DNA from: CAVQEG01 sp963711465
Lineage (GTDB): Bacteria > Bacteroidota > Ignavibacteria > OLB7
Direction of reading: 5' to 3'
NCBI GenBank assembly: GCA_963711465.1
Contig: CAVQEG010000003.1
Coordinates: 124,001 to 188,000 of the forward strand
Length of the DNA stretch: 64,000 nucleotides
The translations under genes and the position numbers were made by a program. Positions 1-9,316 of the stretch are shown one piece after another (within the stretch, counting starts at the first letter, position 1; each line of letters begins with the position of its first letter). The notes below the pieces were generated by a model. It saw only the letters and a list, made by a program, of their open reading frames with translations, did no database searches and had not been told where the DNA came from.

Positions 1-1401
1 CTCGTAGTCGCCGACCTCATCGGGTGCGAGGGAGAAGACGACGTTGTAGACGGCCTGCGGGCTGTCGGGTGCGTAGCGGTAGATGGTGTCGCGCGCGCCG
101 TCGATGACGGTGTCGACGGCGATGTAGGTGCCGACGATCGAGTCGCGACCGACCAGCGTGGCGCCGCTGCGCACGGCCCGCAGCCGATCGGCGCCGGCAG
201 CCGTCAGCAGCGCGCGATCGTGGTCGTCGAGTGTCAGGTCGATCGGTGCGCTCGGATCGTCGGCTTCGCGCACGTAGCCGTAGCCGATCGACAGCACGCT
301 GTCGAGCGCGTAGCCGGTGCCGTAGCTGGCGATGAAGGAGCGTGAGTACTGCTGGTCGGTGTACTGGAAGTCGACCACGATACGGCTGGCGGAGGTAATC
401 GGACGGCGAGTCTGGAATACGATCTCCGCAGTGCTGTAGTCGATCACGTAGTCGTTGTTCTCACCGCGGACCATCGCCACACCGTCGACGTAGACGTGCT
501 CGGTACCGGCAAGCACGATGATGGTGCGTTCGCCATCGGGTCCCGTCAGCCGATACGGTCCCTGATCGCGTTCGCGTCCGGCGATCTGCTGCGTGCGGAA
601 TTTGCCGGGTGAGACGGCGATCACGACGCCTGCGCTTCCGTAGGGCCCGAAGCGACCCGTCGCGGTCACGCCCTGGAGCTTGCGCGAGAACCCGGTGTAC
701 TCGCTTCGCCGGTTGGTGACGGTGAATTTTCCGATGGTACCGCCGACGTAGGGAGAGCGGAATTCGATGAAGATGTTGTCGACCTCGCGAAGCGTCTGCG
801 TGTTCCCCTCCGGTTGAATCGGTGTCTGCTCATCGGTGACCGCACCGAGCACTTCGACGTTGTCGGTGATCTTCCCGCTGAACTGCAGTCGCAGACCGCT
901 CTGCAGGGTGAGATCGCGATTGGAGCCGACGGTGAAGCCACGGCCGACGTAGCCACTGCGATGAAACTCGCGTCCGAAGATGTTGGCCGCGGTCAGCGGC
1001 TCGGAGCGTTGCGCCACGGCGCGTCGGGTCGTGTCGGTCGTATCGGAGCGCTCGACGAGCCGTCGGCTGGCGTAGGATTCGGGAATGTCGAACGGACGGT
1101 AGCGGTAGGTGAGTGCCAGGGTGTGCACTCCGGTGGAATCCGAGAGCAGGCGACGGAAGAAGGGGGTGAGGCGCACGATGCCGTATCGCGTGTCGGCGAT
1201 GTAGTCGAGCGGCGTCTGCAGACGGTAGACACGGTCGAGGGTCATCTCCAGCGATCCCTCGACGAGGAAGTCGTGACCGAGGAAGACCACCGAATCGTCG
1301 CTCGCCAGTTGCACCGTATCGGCGACGGCAACGCCCTGGGCATGCGCCGAGGAGGCGGCGAAGACCAGCAGGGCGATGACGAGGAGAGCGGCACGGATCA
1401 T
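1..1401 (-). CDS. Secreted outer-membrane-type protein, C-terminus cut by window edge
   Basis: The reading frame is open from an ATG at 1401 to the window edge, giving 467 residues with no stop, so the gene is partial. Residues 1-22 are a signal peptide ending SSAHAQ. The visible part is rich in alternating beta-type segments. One stretch has the pattern GPYRLTGPDGERTI, then a Glu-His-Val-Tyr-Val-Asp-Gly segment, then DYVIDY. I know this arrangement from large uncharacterised outer-membrane or surface proteins in FCB-group bacteria. This suggests a beta-barrel or surface protein, but no specific function can be assigned. It is divergent from the CDGSH gene, with about 110 bases between them. 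Confidence 0.85.
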   Translation of the reverse strand, partial: MIRAALLVIALLVFAASSAHAQGVAVADTVQLASDDSVVFLGHDFLVEGSLEMTLDRVYRLQTPLDYIADTRYGIVRLTPFFRRLLSDSTGVHTLALTYRYRPFDIPESYASRRLVERSDTTDTTRRAVAQRSEPLTAANIFGREFHRSGYVGRGFTVGSNRDLTLQSGLRLQFSGKITDNVEVLGAVTDEQTPIQPEGNTQTLREVDNIFIEFRSPYVGGTIGKFTVTNRRSEYTGFSRKLQGVTATGRFGPYGSAGVVIAVSPGKFRTQQIAGRERDQGPYRLTGPDGERTIIVLAGTEHVYVDGVAMVRGENNDYVIDYSTAEIVFQTRRPITSASRIVVDFQYTDQQYSRSFIASYGTGYALDSVLSIGYGYVREADDPSAPIDLTLDDHDRALLTAAGADRLRAVRSGATLVGRDSIVGTYIAVDTVIDGARDTIYRYAPDSPQAVYNVVFSLAPDEVGDYE

Positions 1402-1513
1402 GGAACGGAATGGGACGGCGGCGGCGCAGTATCTTACAGGTTCTTCGAATTCGTCCGCGCCCCCCGCACGGGTCCGAGGCGAGTAACCATTCAGCACCCT
1501 CAGATCATTGACC

Positions 1514-1744
1514 ATGCCTGAAGCCACGATCACAGTGAATTCCAACGGCTCGCTCCGCGTGGAGGGAGACTTCATCATACGCGACAGGGAAGGGAACGAA
1601 TACGGCCTCAGCGGCCGGACGGTGGTCTCACTCTGCCGATGCGGTCATTCGCAGAACAAGCCCTTTTGCGACGGCACCCACAAGCACATCGGGTTCGACG
1701 CTCCCGCCAGTGCGTTCGATCTTCCACCGAAGCCAGGCGCGTAG
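1514..1744 (+). CDS. CDGSH-type iron-sulfur protein
   Basis: This 76-residue protein carries a single CDGSH domain at residues 42-60. The ligands are the pattern C-R-C, then KPFCDGTH, which gives the three Cys and one His that bind a 2Fe-2S cluster in this family. Family members are small redox or cluster-transfer proteins, and the physiological partner is unknown here. An in-frame TTG lies two codons upstream (1508), but the ATG is preferred. No Shine-Dalgarno is visible. A TATCTT hexamer at 1430 may be its -7 element. The gene stands alone, convergent with the ATPase that follows. Confidence 0.88.
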   Translation: MPEATITVNSNGSLRVEGDFIIRDREGNEYGLSGRTVVSLCRCGHSQNKPFCDGTHKHIGFDAPASAFDLPPKPGA

Positions 1745-1784
1745 GAGTCGGAGGCCGGGCTGAGCGCCGGCGCAGCGGGGAGTC

Positions 1785-4457
1785 TTACGACTCGAGTTGG
1801 TCTCTCGCCTCGCGCCAGACCGCGACATCGTCGGAGTGCATATCCTCGTGGATTCGGATGCATTGGTCGAACAGGTCGAGCGCGCGCCGTCGGTGGGCGT
1901 CGCGATCGTCGGTGTCGCCGATCTCGCAGAGTGACTTCTCCAGCGAGCCGAGCGTCCCGAGCGCGAGGGCTTCCATTTCCTTCAGTCCGACTTCACGACC
2001 GATGTCCCGCGTGCGTTCGAGCAGTTCCCGCGCCTCGTCGTAGTGACCCTGTTCGAGGAGGTAGGTGCCGAGACCGTAGCAGGCGGAGCCTTCGCCGCGC
2101 AGGTCTCCGACCTCGCGGAAGAGGTCGATGCAGTGGCGGAAGAGTTCGATGCCGCGATCACGATCACCCCGATCGTAGTGAATCTGCGCCACGTTCGTCA
2201 GCACCATTGCTTCGCCGTAGTTGCTGTCGGTCTCGCGGTAGTACTCCAGCGCCTGGTCGTAGAGATCGAGGGCGGCATCGAGGTCGTCACCGGTCTGGGC
2301 GATCAGACCGAGGTTGTTGAGCGTGCGGGCCTCGCCCTCCCGGTCGCCGACGGCGCGGAACGTCTCACGTCCGCGTTCGAACCACGGCCGGGCCTGCTGG
2401 TAATCGTGGAGTCGCAGGAAGAGCGTTCCCATGCTGTTGGCCGCGAACGCCTCTCCGCGAAGGTTGCCGCTGCGTCGGCAGATCTCGAGCGCTCGCTGGT
2501 AGTACTGCTGTGCGTCGGCTCGATCGCCGAGAATCTCGATGACGATACCGATCGAATCGAGTGCGAGCGCCGCATCGGCGTCGGACCCGGCGGCTTCGGC
2601 GGCGTGCAGAGCATGCTCGAACATCTCGCGCGCTTCGCGGTAGCGGCCCGCGGCCGAGAGCGTCTTGCCGACGACGCGTGCCGCGGCTGCCTCGCCGCGT
2701 CGATGCGTGTGTGCCACGGCACTGTCGAGCGCTTCGCGAGCGACACTCTCGGCCTCCTGGCGATCCTCACGCATGTAGAGCATATCGGCCTGGCGCACCA
2801 TGGCGTCAACGGCTGCAGCCGCGTCGTCGATGCGTTCGAAATGCGCACGAGCGGTGGCAAACCGCTCGAGTGCGTCGCCAAAGTGTCCCCGCATCGCCTC
2901 GACCTCGCCACGCAGCATCAGTGCTCGCGCTTCGAGTGCATCCGCGCGCGCGACGCGCGAGCGCGCTCGCTGCGTCGACGCATCGGCGCTCGAGCGGAAG
3001 CGCTCGATGGCGGCCCGCGCAGTCTCGATCTGTCGCAGGGTCTCCTCGCCGCTGTACTCGATCCAGCTTGCCGTCGCGCCCTCGATCAGCAGCTCGGCGG
3101 CGAGCAGATCGTCGCCGAGCGCCATCGCGTGAACGGCCATGCGGGCCGCCATTCCACCCGGCACATCGCCATCGTCGACGGCTTCGCGCCACTCCTCCTT
3201 CAGTGCGTCCAGCACCGCCTCGTGAACGAGCTCGCGCTCCTCCTGACCGAGCGAATCGTACAGCACACGCTGCATCAGGCCGTGGGAGAACTGGAAGGCG
3301 CTCGTCTCGCGGGCGTAGACGCGCTGTTTGCCGAGACTGACGACCACACGGTGGATCTCCTCGGCGAGCCGGAGCTTCTGCAGCAGCTTCAGCTGCGGCA
3401 GCTCGGCGACGCTGGCGAGCACGCGCGATGTGAACGTCTCGCCCTCGACGCTGGCGTAACGCAGCAGCTCGCGCGTTTCCTCATTGAGCCGTCGAATTCG
3501 CTCCTTGATCACCGCGTAGGCCGACTGCGGTACGTCCACGTTCGCGAAGTCCCGTCCGAGTTCCCCCGTCTCGAGATCGATCGTTCCATCCTCCTCGAGG
3601 GTCTCGAGGAACTGGGTGATGAACAGCGCGTTGCCGCCGCCGACACGGGCCAGCCACTCCTCGAAGGCATCGTTGTTGACATAGCTGCGGTACCGCGAGC
3701 GCAGCAGCGCGTCGAGTTCGAGACTGGTGAATCGCGGAATCGTAATCTCCGTCGCCAGTCCGTACCGCTCGAGTTCGTTACGGATGTGCAGGATCGGATG
3801 TCCCTCGCCTCCACGGGAGCTCGCCGCGTCATCGCGGCGGTAGGCGACGACGAACAGAATTGGGCGGCCCTGGAGTTGTCGCGCGGCGGCGAACAGGAGG
3901 TTGCTCGAGGAGGTATCGGCCCAATGGAAGTCGTCCAGCACCAGCACCAGCGGAGTGCGCTCGCTGAGCGAACCGAGGAAATTGATGTACTGCTGGAACA
4001 CCTGGTCCTGGTTGGCGGCGTAGTTGCCGGGGGAGGCGTTGCGTTTCTTCTCCGACTGTCGTCTGAGGAGCATGGCGGTGTCGGCGACCGATTCGAGCAC
4101 GTCGCCGACGACGGGAATGCAGTGCATCCATGCCATCGCCAGATCCTTGATCAGCTCACGGCTTCGGAACTGATCCTGCGTTTCGTCGCCGGCCAGCTGG
4201 TTCATCACGGCGATCCACGGAGCGAGCGCCTCGACCTCGCCGATGTCCTGGCCGATGAGCGGCGTCGAGCAGTCAGCCCATGCAATCGTCAGCGCCTCAG
4301 CGTGCTGGACCCACTCCGACCGAGCGGCGTTCAGGAGCGTCGTCTTTCCGATTCCGGCCTCGCCGGTGACGAAGAGCACGAGCGGCCCATCCTCGGCCCG
4401 GAGGGTTCGCTCGATCGCCGCGCGTACGGTGCGGAGCTGTTCGGTGCGTCCAATCAT
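1785..4457 (-). CDS. STAND-type ATPase with TPR C-terminus
   Basis: The 890-residue protein begins with an ATPase module: Walker A GEAGIGKTT near residue 32 and a Walker B-like LVLVLDDFHWAD near residue 170. This is the predicted-ATPase arrangement seen in MalT/AfsR-type and adenylate-cyclase-linked STAND proteins. The second half (roughly 570-870) is tandem TPR-type helices with repeated ALE, YYRE and GEA patterns. The usual output domain, a cyclase or a LuxR/SARP HTH, is absent at both ends. Signalling scaffold is therefore the best guess. The start at 4457 places IGRTEQL directly before the ATPase, as expected. It is divergent from the GT4 gene. Confidence 0.9.
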   Translation of the reverse strand: MIGRTEQLRTVRAAIERTLRAEDGPLVLFVTGEAGIGKTTLLNAARSEWVQHAEALTIAWADCSTPLIGQDIGEVEALAPWIAVMNQLAGDETQDQFRSRELIKDLAMAWMHCIPVVGDVLESVADTAMLLRRQSEKKRNASPGNYAANQDQVFQQYINFLGSLSERTPLVLVLDDFHWADTSSSNLLFAAARQLQGRPILFVVAYRRDDAASSRGGEGHPILHIRNELERYGLATEITIPRFTSLELDALLRSRYRSYVNNDAFEEWLARVGGGNALFITQFLETLEEDGTIDLETGELGRDFANVDVPQSAYAVIKERIRRLNEETRELLRYASVEGETFTSRVLASVAELPQLKLLQKLRLAEEIHRVVVSLGKQRVYARETSAFQFSHGLMQRVLYDSLGQEERELVHEAVLDALKEEWREAVDDGDVPGGMAARMAVHAMALGDDLLAAELLIEGATASWIEYSGEETLRQIETARAAIERFRSSADASTQRARSRVARADALEARALMLRGEVEAMRGHFGDALERFATARAHFERIDDAAAAVDAMVRQADMLYMREDRQEAESVAREALDSAVAHTHRRGEAAAARVVGKTLSAAGRYREAREMFEHALHAAEAAGSDADAALALDSIGIVIEILGDRADAQQYYQRALEICRRSGNLRGEAFAANSMGTLFLRLHDYQQARPWFERGRETFRAVGDREGEARTLNNLGLIAQTGDDLDAALDLYDQALEYYRETDSNYGEAMVLTNVAQIHYDRGDRDRGIELFRHCIDLFREVGDLRGEGSACYGLGTYLLEQGHYDEARELLERTRDIGREVGLKEMEALALGTLGSLEKSLCEIGDTDDRDAHRRRALDLFDQCIRIHEDMHSDDVAVWREARDQLES

Positions 4458-4497
4458 GTCGTCAAATTACCAGAGCAGGGTAGAACACGGATTCGCG

Positions 4498-5694
4498 ATG
4501 CGCAGGCGCGCGCCGCGTCGCCGCCGCTTGCACGGATCGGAGTCATCCACGATACTACCCGTCCACGAACCCAACCTGAATTCCTTGAAGATCGCCTACA
4601 TCGTCCCCGGTTTCAGCGCCGATGAGACCGACTGGTGCATACCTGTGCTCACGAATTTCGTGCGGCGCATCGGTCAGGATCTCGAAGCGGTGGTGTTCAC
4701 GCCGTGGCCGGCCCGCGGCGACGTGCTCACGCTGCATGGCGCCGCTGTGCACTACATCGCCGAGGGGCGACTGAAGGGACCGGGACGGCTGATGTACTGG
4801 AGGGCGGCCACCGCGGCGGTGCGGGAGGAACATGCCATCGAGCCGTTCGACATCGTCCATGCCTTCTGGGGAAACGAGCCGGGCTATGTGGCCACGCGGG
4901 TCGCGGGAGATCTGAAGATTCCCTCGGTCGTTTCGCTGGCAGGTGGTGAGCTGGCCCGGTTCGAACAGGAGCAATACGGTTCGCAGGTCACGCGCCGCGG
5001 GCGATGGCTCGTTCGCAATACGCTCGGCTCGGCGACACTCGTGACCACCGGCAGCCCGTGGATCGCAAGCCGCGTTCCGAAGCGGCATCAGAAGAAGACG
5101 CTGTCGGTACCGCTGGGAGTCGATACCGATGTGTTCACACCGGGTGAGGTTCGTATGGGACATCGACTGCTGGCGGTCGCGTCGATGATTCCGCTGAAGG
5201 ACTATCCGACGATGCTGCACGCGGTGGCGATGGCTCGCGCGGAGCTGCCCGAACTGCAGCTGGAGGTTGCCGGCGACGGCGTGGAGCGCGAACGGATTCA
5301 GCACATCGCCCACGAGTTCGGTCTCTATGGTTCGATCCGATTTCGCGGCACGATTCCGTACGAACAGATGCCGCGGCTCTACCACCGGTGCGATCTGCTG
5401 GTACACACGTCGATGTACGAGGCCGAGGGAATGGCGGTGCTCGAGGCGCTTGCCACGGGGATGCCCGTCGTCGCGACCGATGTCGGTATCGCGGCATCGC
5501 TGCCCGACCGGATCGTCCATCGCGTTCCCGTCGGCGATGCTCACGCGATCGCCCGCTCCATCGTGCGGTCGCTGCATGATCCGATTCATGCCGAGCTCGC
5601 TCACGAGGCGGGACCGCAGCTGATGCAGCGGTACTTTTCGCTCGACGCGGTGGCCGAACGTTTCCTCGAGATCTACCGCGACCTCTGCCGGTGA
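4498..5694 (+). CDS. GT4-family glycosyltransferase
   Basis: This GT-B fold glycosyltransferase has an N-terminal Rossmann half starting IAYIVPGFSADETD and a donor-binding half ending near residue 390. The family signature, a Glu repeated seven residues apart, is seen in YEAEGMAVLEAL followed by GMPVVATDVG. It probably transfers an NDP-sugar to a cell-envelope glycan or lipid. The start is uncertain. The ATG at 4498 adds an Arg-rich 29-residue leader, while a TTG at 4585 would begin exactly at the fold. No ribosome-binding site decides. The gene is convergent with the radical SAM gene, which may belong to the same envelope pathway. Confidence 0.9.
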   Translation: MRRRAPRRRRLHGSESSTILPVHEPNLNSLKIAYIVPGFSADETDWCIPVLTNFVRRIGQDLEAVVFTPWPARGDVLTLHGAAVHYIAEGRLKGPGRLMYWRAATAAVREEHAIEPFDIVHAFWGNEPGYVATRVAGDLKIPSVVSLAGGELARFEQEQYGSQVTRRGRWLVRNTLGSATLVTTGSPWIASRVPKRHQKKTLSVPLGVDTDVFTPGEVRMGHRLLAVASMIPLKDYPTMLHAVAMARAELPELQLEVAGDGVERERIQHIAHEFGLYGSIRFRGTIPYEQMPRLYHRCDLLVHTSMYEAEGMAVLEALATGMPVVATDVGIAASLPDRIVHRVPVGDAHAIARSIVRSLHDPIHAELAHEAGPQLMQRYFSLDAVAERFLEIYRDLCR

Positions 5695-5729
5695 CGCACG
5701 GCAGAATTCACCTCCCCGCATCCCCACCA

Positions 5730-7184
5730 TCACACCGATAGCATTCCCGCTCCGGCTATCATCCGTCCGGCCAGATACGCAGGAGCCAGCGCGATGCGCC
5801 GGAGTTCCCTCCGACTCGGCAAGCTCCCACGTGCGATCGCTCGAAGGGCGTCGACCGCCAGCGCCGTCCGATGGTCCATGTGCATCCATCGCTGGAGCCG
5901 TCGGTAGAATTCCGTCGAATACGTTCCCCGGTACATCATCGCCAGGTCGGCGCTCTCCTCCCAGTTCCGCTTCATTCCCATCTCGCGTCGCACCCGTTCG
6001 TGGAACACCGTTCCCGGCAACGGGTAGCTGACGGAGATACCGATCTCCTCGGGACGCGCGGCGCGCACCATCCGGATGGTCTGGCGGATTTCCTCGGCCT
6101 GCTCGCCGGGATAGCCGAACTGCAGGAAGAATCCCACGCGAATTCCCGCTGATCGAAGTCGCTGCGTCGCCTCGAGGATCTGATCCACCGTGATTCCCTT
6201 GTCCATCGCATCGAGGATCTTCTGCGAACCCGATTCGGCACCGATCCAGACGGTCTGGCAGCCGGCACGGGCGAGGTGCGCGATCACATCGTCGCGCAGC
6301 AGCAGATCGGCCCGGGAGAGACACTTGAATGGAACTCGTACCCCGTGCTGCTCGAGTTCGTCGGCGAAGGCCGCCACCCACCCCGGCTGCAGTCCGAAGA
6401 TGTCGTCGCAGAACCAGATGTGATCCGGCGACCACTCGCGATCGACGCGCACCGCCTCGGACGCAATCCGTTCCGGTGAATGACTGTTGTACACCTGCCC
6501 GTAGAGTGGCTTCGCGCACCAGTTGCAGTGGAAGGGGCACCCCCGGGTGGTGACCATGCCGACCGAGAAGTACCCGTGACGCCGCATCCATCTGGACCGG
6601 TACGCATCGATGTCGACCAGTTCGAGCGCCGGCGGCGGCAGTTCGTCGAGTTCCCGCATCACCGGTCGTCGCGCGGCGCGCCGCAGCGTTCCGTCGGTAT
6701 CGCGCGTGGCGACACCGGGAACCTCGGAGGGATCGCGTCCGACGTTCGTCTCGAGAGCGCGAAGCAGCTCGACGAGCGTCAGCTCGGCCTCGCCGATCAG
6801 CACGAAGTCGGCTCCCCCGTCGAAATACAGATCGGCGTTATCGGTAGCGTCGGAAGAATGGACGATCACGGTGCAGCCGCGATCCGACGCATGCCGGGTG
6901 AACGCGAGCGCGACCTCCCGCATGCGGACGAGGCACATCTTCGTGAGGTAGTTGAAGTCGTCGTCACAGATGACGACGTACTTCGGACCGAGGCGATCGA
7001 GCGCATCGTCGATCTCCTCCGCGCGCGCAATGAACATGGCGTCGAAGAGGGTCACCGCGTATCCGTCGGCGCGAACGGCTGCGGCGGCATGGAGGGTGCC
7101 GAGAGGCGGATAGGGCATCATCGCCCGGAGTTCCTTCGGATCGAACGCAAGGACGTAGCTGTGGGTGAAGAGGACCTCAGTCAT
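5730..7184 (-). CDS. B12-binding-domain radical SAM protein
   Basis: The 484-residue protein has an N-terminal cobalamin-binding-like region (residues 1-150, starting MTEVLFTHSY). It is followed by a radical SAM core whose cluster motif is CPFHCNWC near residue 200. The order matches the B12-dependent radical SAM methylase and isomerase class (BchE-like). The substrate cannot be told from sequence. The start codon at 7184 overlaps the last 8 bases of the upstream nucleotidyltransferase-like gene, so the two are translationally coupled. Confidence 0.9.
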   Translation of the reverse strand: MTEVLFTHSYVLAFDPKELRAMMPYPPLGTLHAAAAVRADGYAVTLFDAMFIARAEEIDDALDRLGPKYVVICDDDFNYLTKMCLVRMREVALAFTRHASDRGCTVIVHSSDATDNADLYFDGGADFVLIGEAELTLVELLRALETNVGRDPSEVPGVATRDTDGTLRRAARRPVMRELDELPPPALELVDIDAYRSRWMRRHGYFSVGMVTTRGCPFHCNWCAKPLYGQVYNSHSPERIASEAVRVDREWSPDHIWFCDDIFGLQPGWVAAFADELEQHGVRVPFKCLSRADLLLRDDVIAHLARAGCQTVWIGAESGSQKILDAMDKGITVDQILEATQRLRSAGIRVGFFLQFGYPGEQAEEIRQTIRMVRAARPEEIGISVSYPLPGTVFHERVRREMGMKRNWEESADLAMMYRGTYSTEFYRRLQRWMHMDHRTALAVDALRAIARGSLPSRRELRRIALAPAYLAGRMIAGAGMLSV

Positions 7185-8121
7185 ACGGAATCCCGTAGCG
7201 TTCGAGTAGTGCGTGATAGCCGACGAGCAGCTCTCGTGTCGGGTCGTCCGGATGCGCGCGCGCCTCGTCCCGACGCATGCAGTAGCTCCTGGTGCGGACC
7301 ATCGCTGCGCGCGCACCGAGCCGTCGTTCCCACAGGCCGATCGACAGTGCCATCAGCCGGGCGTCGAGGCGGTCAGCCAGGCGTGACGGGACGAGCCGCT
7401 CCAGGAGCCCCTGGAGCCGACCGCGTTCGTGCACCCGTCCGTGGCGTTCCATGCGGTCGGGGGAGAAGTTGGGATAGAATTCCTCGATCCATCGGTTGAT
7501 CGCCAGGAAGCGGTCGTAGTGCTGCAGACCGAAGACCGGTTTGACCGATGCGATCTCGCAGGCCGTGTAGAGGTTGTGTTCCCTGATGTGGAGGTTCTCG
7601 GCGCTGACGTAGTAGTTGGCGCACAGCAGTGTGCGGCCCTTGCCGAGGGCGAGCGCACGGGTGAGGAGGAACATCGTGCGGACGATCCAGAGGCGGCCCT
7701 GCTCGGTGACGACGAAGAAATCGATGTCGCTCTTCTCATCGGCGATGTAGCGGCAGAGCTGACCGGAGACGAAGATCGCGCGGACGAAGGGAAGGCGCGA
7801 GGCGATCCACGCCGTACGTCGAGCCGTGCGCCACATGATGGCTCCACGCGCTTCCATCTCGAGTCGACGCGCGACGATCGCAGCCGATCGGTGCGGCAGA
7901 AAGTAGTGTCCCCGATCGACGCCGATCACTCCGTGCGCAGCCATCCGACGTACCGCGCGCTGGAGGTCGGGCTCGCGTACGTCGGACTGCTGGAGGAACG
8001 TGAAGATCTCCGATGAGCGCAGCGGATATTCGAACAGGTCGTAATACGCCAGCGCACGGACGATCGGTTCCTGGGTCCGATCGACGACGATCGGACCGGG
8101 GAATGTCTCCGGCGACACCAT
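7177..8121 (-). CDS. Nucleotidyltransferase-fold protein with winged-helix-like N-terminus
   Basis: Residues 15-85 look like a winged-helix region (YDLFEYPLRSSEIFTFLQQ). Residues 110-140 contain FVSGQLCRYIADEKSDIDFF, which resembles the GS-x(n)-DxD nucleotidyltransferase motif with DID as the metal pair. Proteins of this plan are uncharacterised. They often sit beside glycosyltransferases and radical SAM enzymes in polysaccharide loci, as here. The gene overlaps the radical SAM gene by 8 bases and is probably the first gene of that pair. It is divergent from the ABC ATPase gene across about 160 bases. Confidence 0.8.
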   Translation of the reverse strand: MVSPETFPGPIVVDRTQEPIVRALAYYDLFEYPLRSSEIFTFLQQSDVREPDLQRAVRRMAAHGVIGVDRGHYFLPHRSAAIVARRLEMEARGAIMWRTARRTAWIASRLPFVRAIFVSGQLCRYIADEKSDIDFFVVTEQGRLWIVRTMFLLTRALALGKGRTLLCANYYVSAENLHIREHNLYTACEIASVKPVFGLQHYDRFLAINRWIEEFYPNFSPDRMERHGRVHERGRLQGLLERLVPSRLADRLDARLMALSIGLWERRLGARAAMVRTRSYCMRRDEARAHPDDPTRELLVGYHALLERYGIPYD

Positions 8122-8284
8122 GAATGATACGTGTAGTGAGGAGGGGGCGGGGGACGATGATTCGCGTTTGCGAAGGCAGGAACCCGGGAAATCGAAAAAG
8201 GATACGAGTGGGGCACTACGAAGTGAAACGAGGGTGAATTCGGAGGATGCGGGAGGGTTGACGGGTGCGGCATAACTTCGCGCG

Positions 8285-9280
8285 ATGCACGCTATCGAAA
8301 CTCATGGTCTGCGAAAGGAATTCCGGCGGGTGGCACGCGATCCCGGCTTCGGCGGGCTCGTCCGCTCGATGATCGGTCGCGGAGAGGTCGTGGTGACCGA
8401 GGCCGTCCGCTCGCTCGACCTGGCGGTCGATGCCGGCGAGCGTGTCGCGTTCATCGGGCCGAATGGGTCGGGCAAGTCGACCACCATCAAAATGCTCACC
8501 GGCATCCTGCATCCGAGCGGCGGGGAGGCGACCGTGCTCGGATTCAATCCGTGGACGCAGCGGAGGCATCTGGCATACCACATCGGATCGGTCTTCGGAC
8601 AGAAGTCGCAGCTGTGGTTCCACCTGCCGCCACTGGAGACGTATTACCTGCTGTCGAAGATCTTCGAACTCGACGCAGGGCACTACCGTCAACGGCTCGA
8701 CGAACTGGTGGACGCCTTCGAGATCGGAGCCTACCTGCACACGCCGGTGCGGAAGCTCTCGCTGGGAGAGCGAATGCGCTGCGAGGTGGTGGCCTCGCTG
8801 CTGCATCGTCCGTCGCTTCTGCTGCTCGACGAGCCGTCAATCGGACTCGACGTGATCGCCAAGGGCAAGCTGCGGGAGCACATTCGCGAGGTGAACCGGA
8901 CAGAGCGCACGACGATCTTCATCACCTCGCACGACGCGGGAGATGTCGAGACGCTGGCCCAGCGGGTGATCGTGATCTCCGAGGGGGCGGTGGTCTTCGA
9001 CGGTCCGGTGGTTGAACTGCGGCGGCGGTTCATGACCTCGCGTCGGCTCGAGGCGAAGCTGAGCGAACCGTACCGCGGGGAGATCGACAGCGGAGGGCAG
9101 CGTCCGTGGGAGGTGGTCGAGGCACAGGAATACCGGATCGTGTTCGACCTGGCCAACGACAGGTCCGGGGCGACGCGGGATGCGATCGCCTATCTGACGT
9201 CGCGGTGTCAGATCGAGGACATTACGATCGCCGAGCCGCCGCTCGAGGAGGTGATCCGGGCGATCTACGAGGCGTCGTGA
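8285..9280 (+). CDS. ABC-2 type transporter ATP-binding protein
   Basis: All ABC ATPase motifs are present: Walker A GPNGSGKST near residue 60, signature LSLGERMRC near 158, Walker B LLLLDEP near 180 and the H-loop TSHD near 216. The N-terminal extension before the first strand and the C-terminal region after residue 240 match the subgroup that pairs with ABC-2/DUF990-type membrane proteins. No permease gene lies beside it. The next gene is convergent and the previous one divergent, so the partner must be encoded elsewhere. No Shine-Dalgarno precedes the ATG at 8285. Confidence 0.93.
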   Translation: MHAIETHGLRKEFRRVARDPGFGGLVRSMIGRGEVVVTEAVRSLDLAVDAGERVAFIGPNGSGKSTTIKMLTGILHPSGGEATVLGFNPWTQRRHLAYHIGSVFGQKSQLWFHLPPLETYYLLSKIFELDAGHYRQRLDELVDAFEIGAYLHTPVRKLSLGERMRCEVVASLLHRPSLLLLDEPSIGLDVIAKGKLREHIREVNRTERTTIFITSHDAGDVETLAQRVIVISEGAVVFDGPVVELRRRFMTSRRLEAKLSEPYRGEIDSGGQRPWEVVEAQEYRIVFDLANDRSGATRDAIAYLTSRCQIEDITIAEPPLEEVIRAIYEAS

Positions 9281-9316
9281 GCCCCCTCCGCCGAAGGGGT
9301 GTCAGACCAGAGGCCG

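Noticed and set aside
1628..1863. Frames on both strands overlapping the CDGSH gene
   Set aside because: They overlap a complete CDGSH domain and contain no domain of their own.
2043..4625. Long open frame on the plus strand opposite the STAND ATPase gene
   Set aside because: The minus-strand frame has clear ATPase and TPR motifs. The plus frame has no recognisable domain and exists because of high GC.
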